The notes below the pieces were generated by a model that was not told where the DNA came from, did not search any database, and saw only the letters and a list, made by a program, of their open reading frames with translations. 5,192 nucleotides of DNA, from positions 46,392-51,583 of the forward strand of contig DAMC01000039.1 in NCBI GenBank assembly GCA_002499525.1. Reading direction: 5' to 3'. Positions within the stretch are counted from its first letter, which is position 1, and each line of letters starts with the position of its first letter. The position numbers and the translations under genes are program-made. Origin of the DNA: Nitrosopumilales archaeon UBA218 (lineage in GTDB: Archaea; Thermoproteota; Nitrososphaeria; Nitrososphaerales; Nitrosopumilaceae). Below, one piece after another: positions 4,973 through 5,192 of this stretch.

Positions 4973-5192
4973 ATGAAAAGAACGCTGGAAAAGATATCAA
5001 AATCTCTTGAGAAAAGTCTGAATGAAAGAGAAAGCCTTATCAAAAATACAAGACAGATAATCAGTTTGTGCAGTGAATCCATCATAGATTGTCATAAAAA
5101 CGATATAAAATCAGCCACAAAAAAAATACTAGATGCAAAAAAACTTCTAGCACAGTACAGAAAAAATATCAACAAAACTTTGTACAAGTATT
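4973..5192 (+). CDS. Translin-family protein, N-terminal part (3' end outside window)
   Basis: An open frame starts at ATG 4973 and runs to the window edge (73 complete codons); an in-frame TAA at 4952-4954 limits the start, with GTG 4964 as the only other choice. The protein is Lys-rich and all-helical in appearance. The stretch from about residue 18 to 62 fits the translin family: LNERESLI, then NTRQIISLCSESI (25-37), CHKNDI (40-45) and KKILDAKKLL (50-59), which resembles the family's R-E-I-x(4)-S-x-x-x-I and L-H-R-x-D-x-x-x-A pattern. Translins are about 200 aa, form ring-shaped octamers and bind RNA or single-stranded DNA; some archaeal members have ribonuclease activity. The later helices are not in the window, so activity cannot be judged. 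The gene is transcribed divergently from the nnrE operon. Confidence 0.65.
   Translation, partial: MKRTLEKISKSLEKSLNERESLIKNTRQIISLCSESIIDCHKNDIKSATKKILDAKKLLAQYRKNINKTLYKY

Overview
The window reads as a piece of an A+T-rich archaeal chromosome, most likely an ammonia-oxidising thaumarchaeon (Nitrososphaerota, Nitrosopumilus-like). The support is an archaeal-type ribosomal protein S4 directly after a gene with an Ala/Pro/Lys-rich tail (probably S13), an archaeal-type CobT (the family long listed as UPF0284), a translin-family gene, and TATA-like boxes about 25-30 bases before start codons that lack a Shine-Dalgarno (SD) site. The lineage is inferred from protein style and gene content, not from a database search.

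Layout. Positions 1-75 hold the 3' end of a gene, probably rps13, whose tail is made of a 27-bp tandem repeat. Next on the plus strand are rps4 (87-626) and glmS (673-2433). The minus strand then carries a compact three-gene operon read from right to left: a stand-alone NAD(P)HX epimerase (4743-4096), a glyoxalase II-like metallo-beta-lactamase hydrolase (4099-3485, 4-bp ATGA overlap) and CobT (3484-2420). CobT follows the hydrolase with no gap, in the same reading frame, one TAA away, and appears to start at TTG. glmS and cobT converge and overlap by 14 bp at their 3' ends. A 229-bp AT-rich divergent region (4744-4972) separates the operon from the 5' part of a translin-family gene (4973 to the window edge).

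How the genes fit together. The left block is translation machinery followed by GlmS, the entry enzyme to UDP-GlcNAc, needed for glycans and S-layer glycosylation. The minus-strand operon has a possible nicotinamide-nucleotide theme: NnrE belongs to repair of damaged NAD(P)H, and CobT uses nicotinate mononucleotide to activate the lower ligand of cobalamin. The hydrolase has a complete metal site but no assignable substrate. The translin homologue is probably an RNA- or DNA-binding protein.

I found no mobile element, CRISPR array, structural RNA gene or defence system, and no clearly undescribed system. The points most worth checking are the single-stop, TTG-start junction between the hydrolase and CobT, the repeat-built ribosomal protein tail, and the palindrome and repeats in the divergent promoter region.
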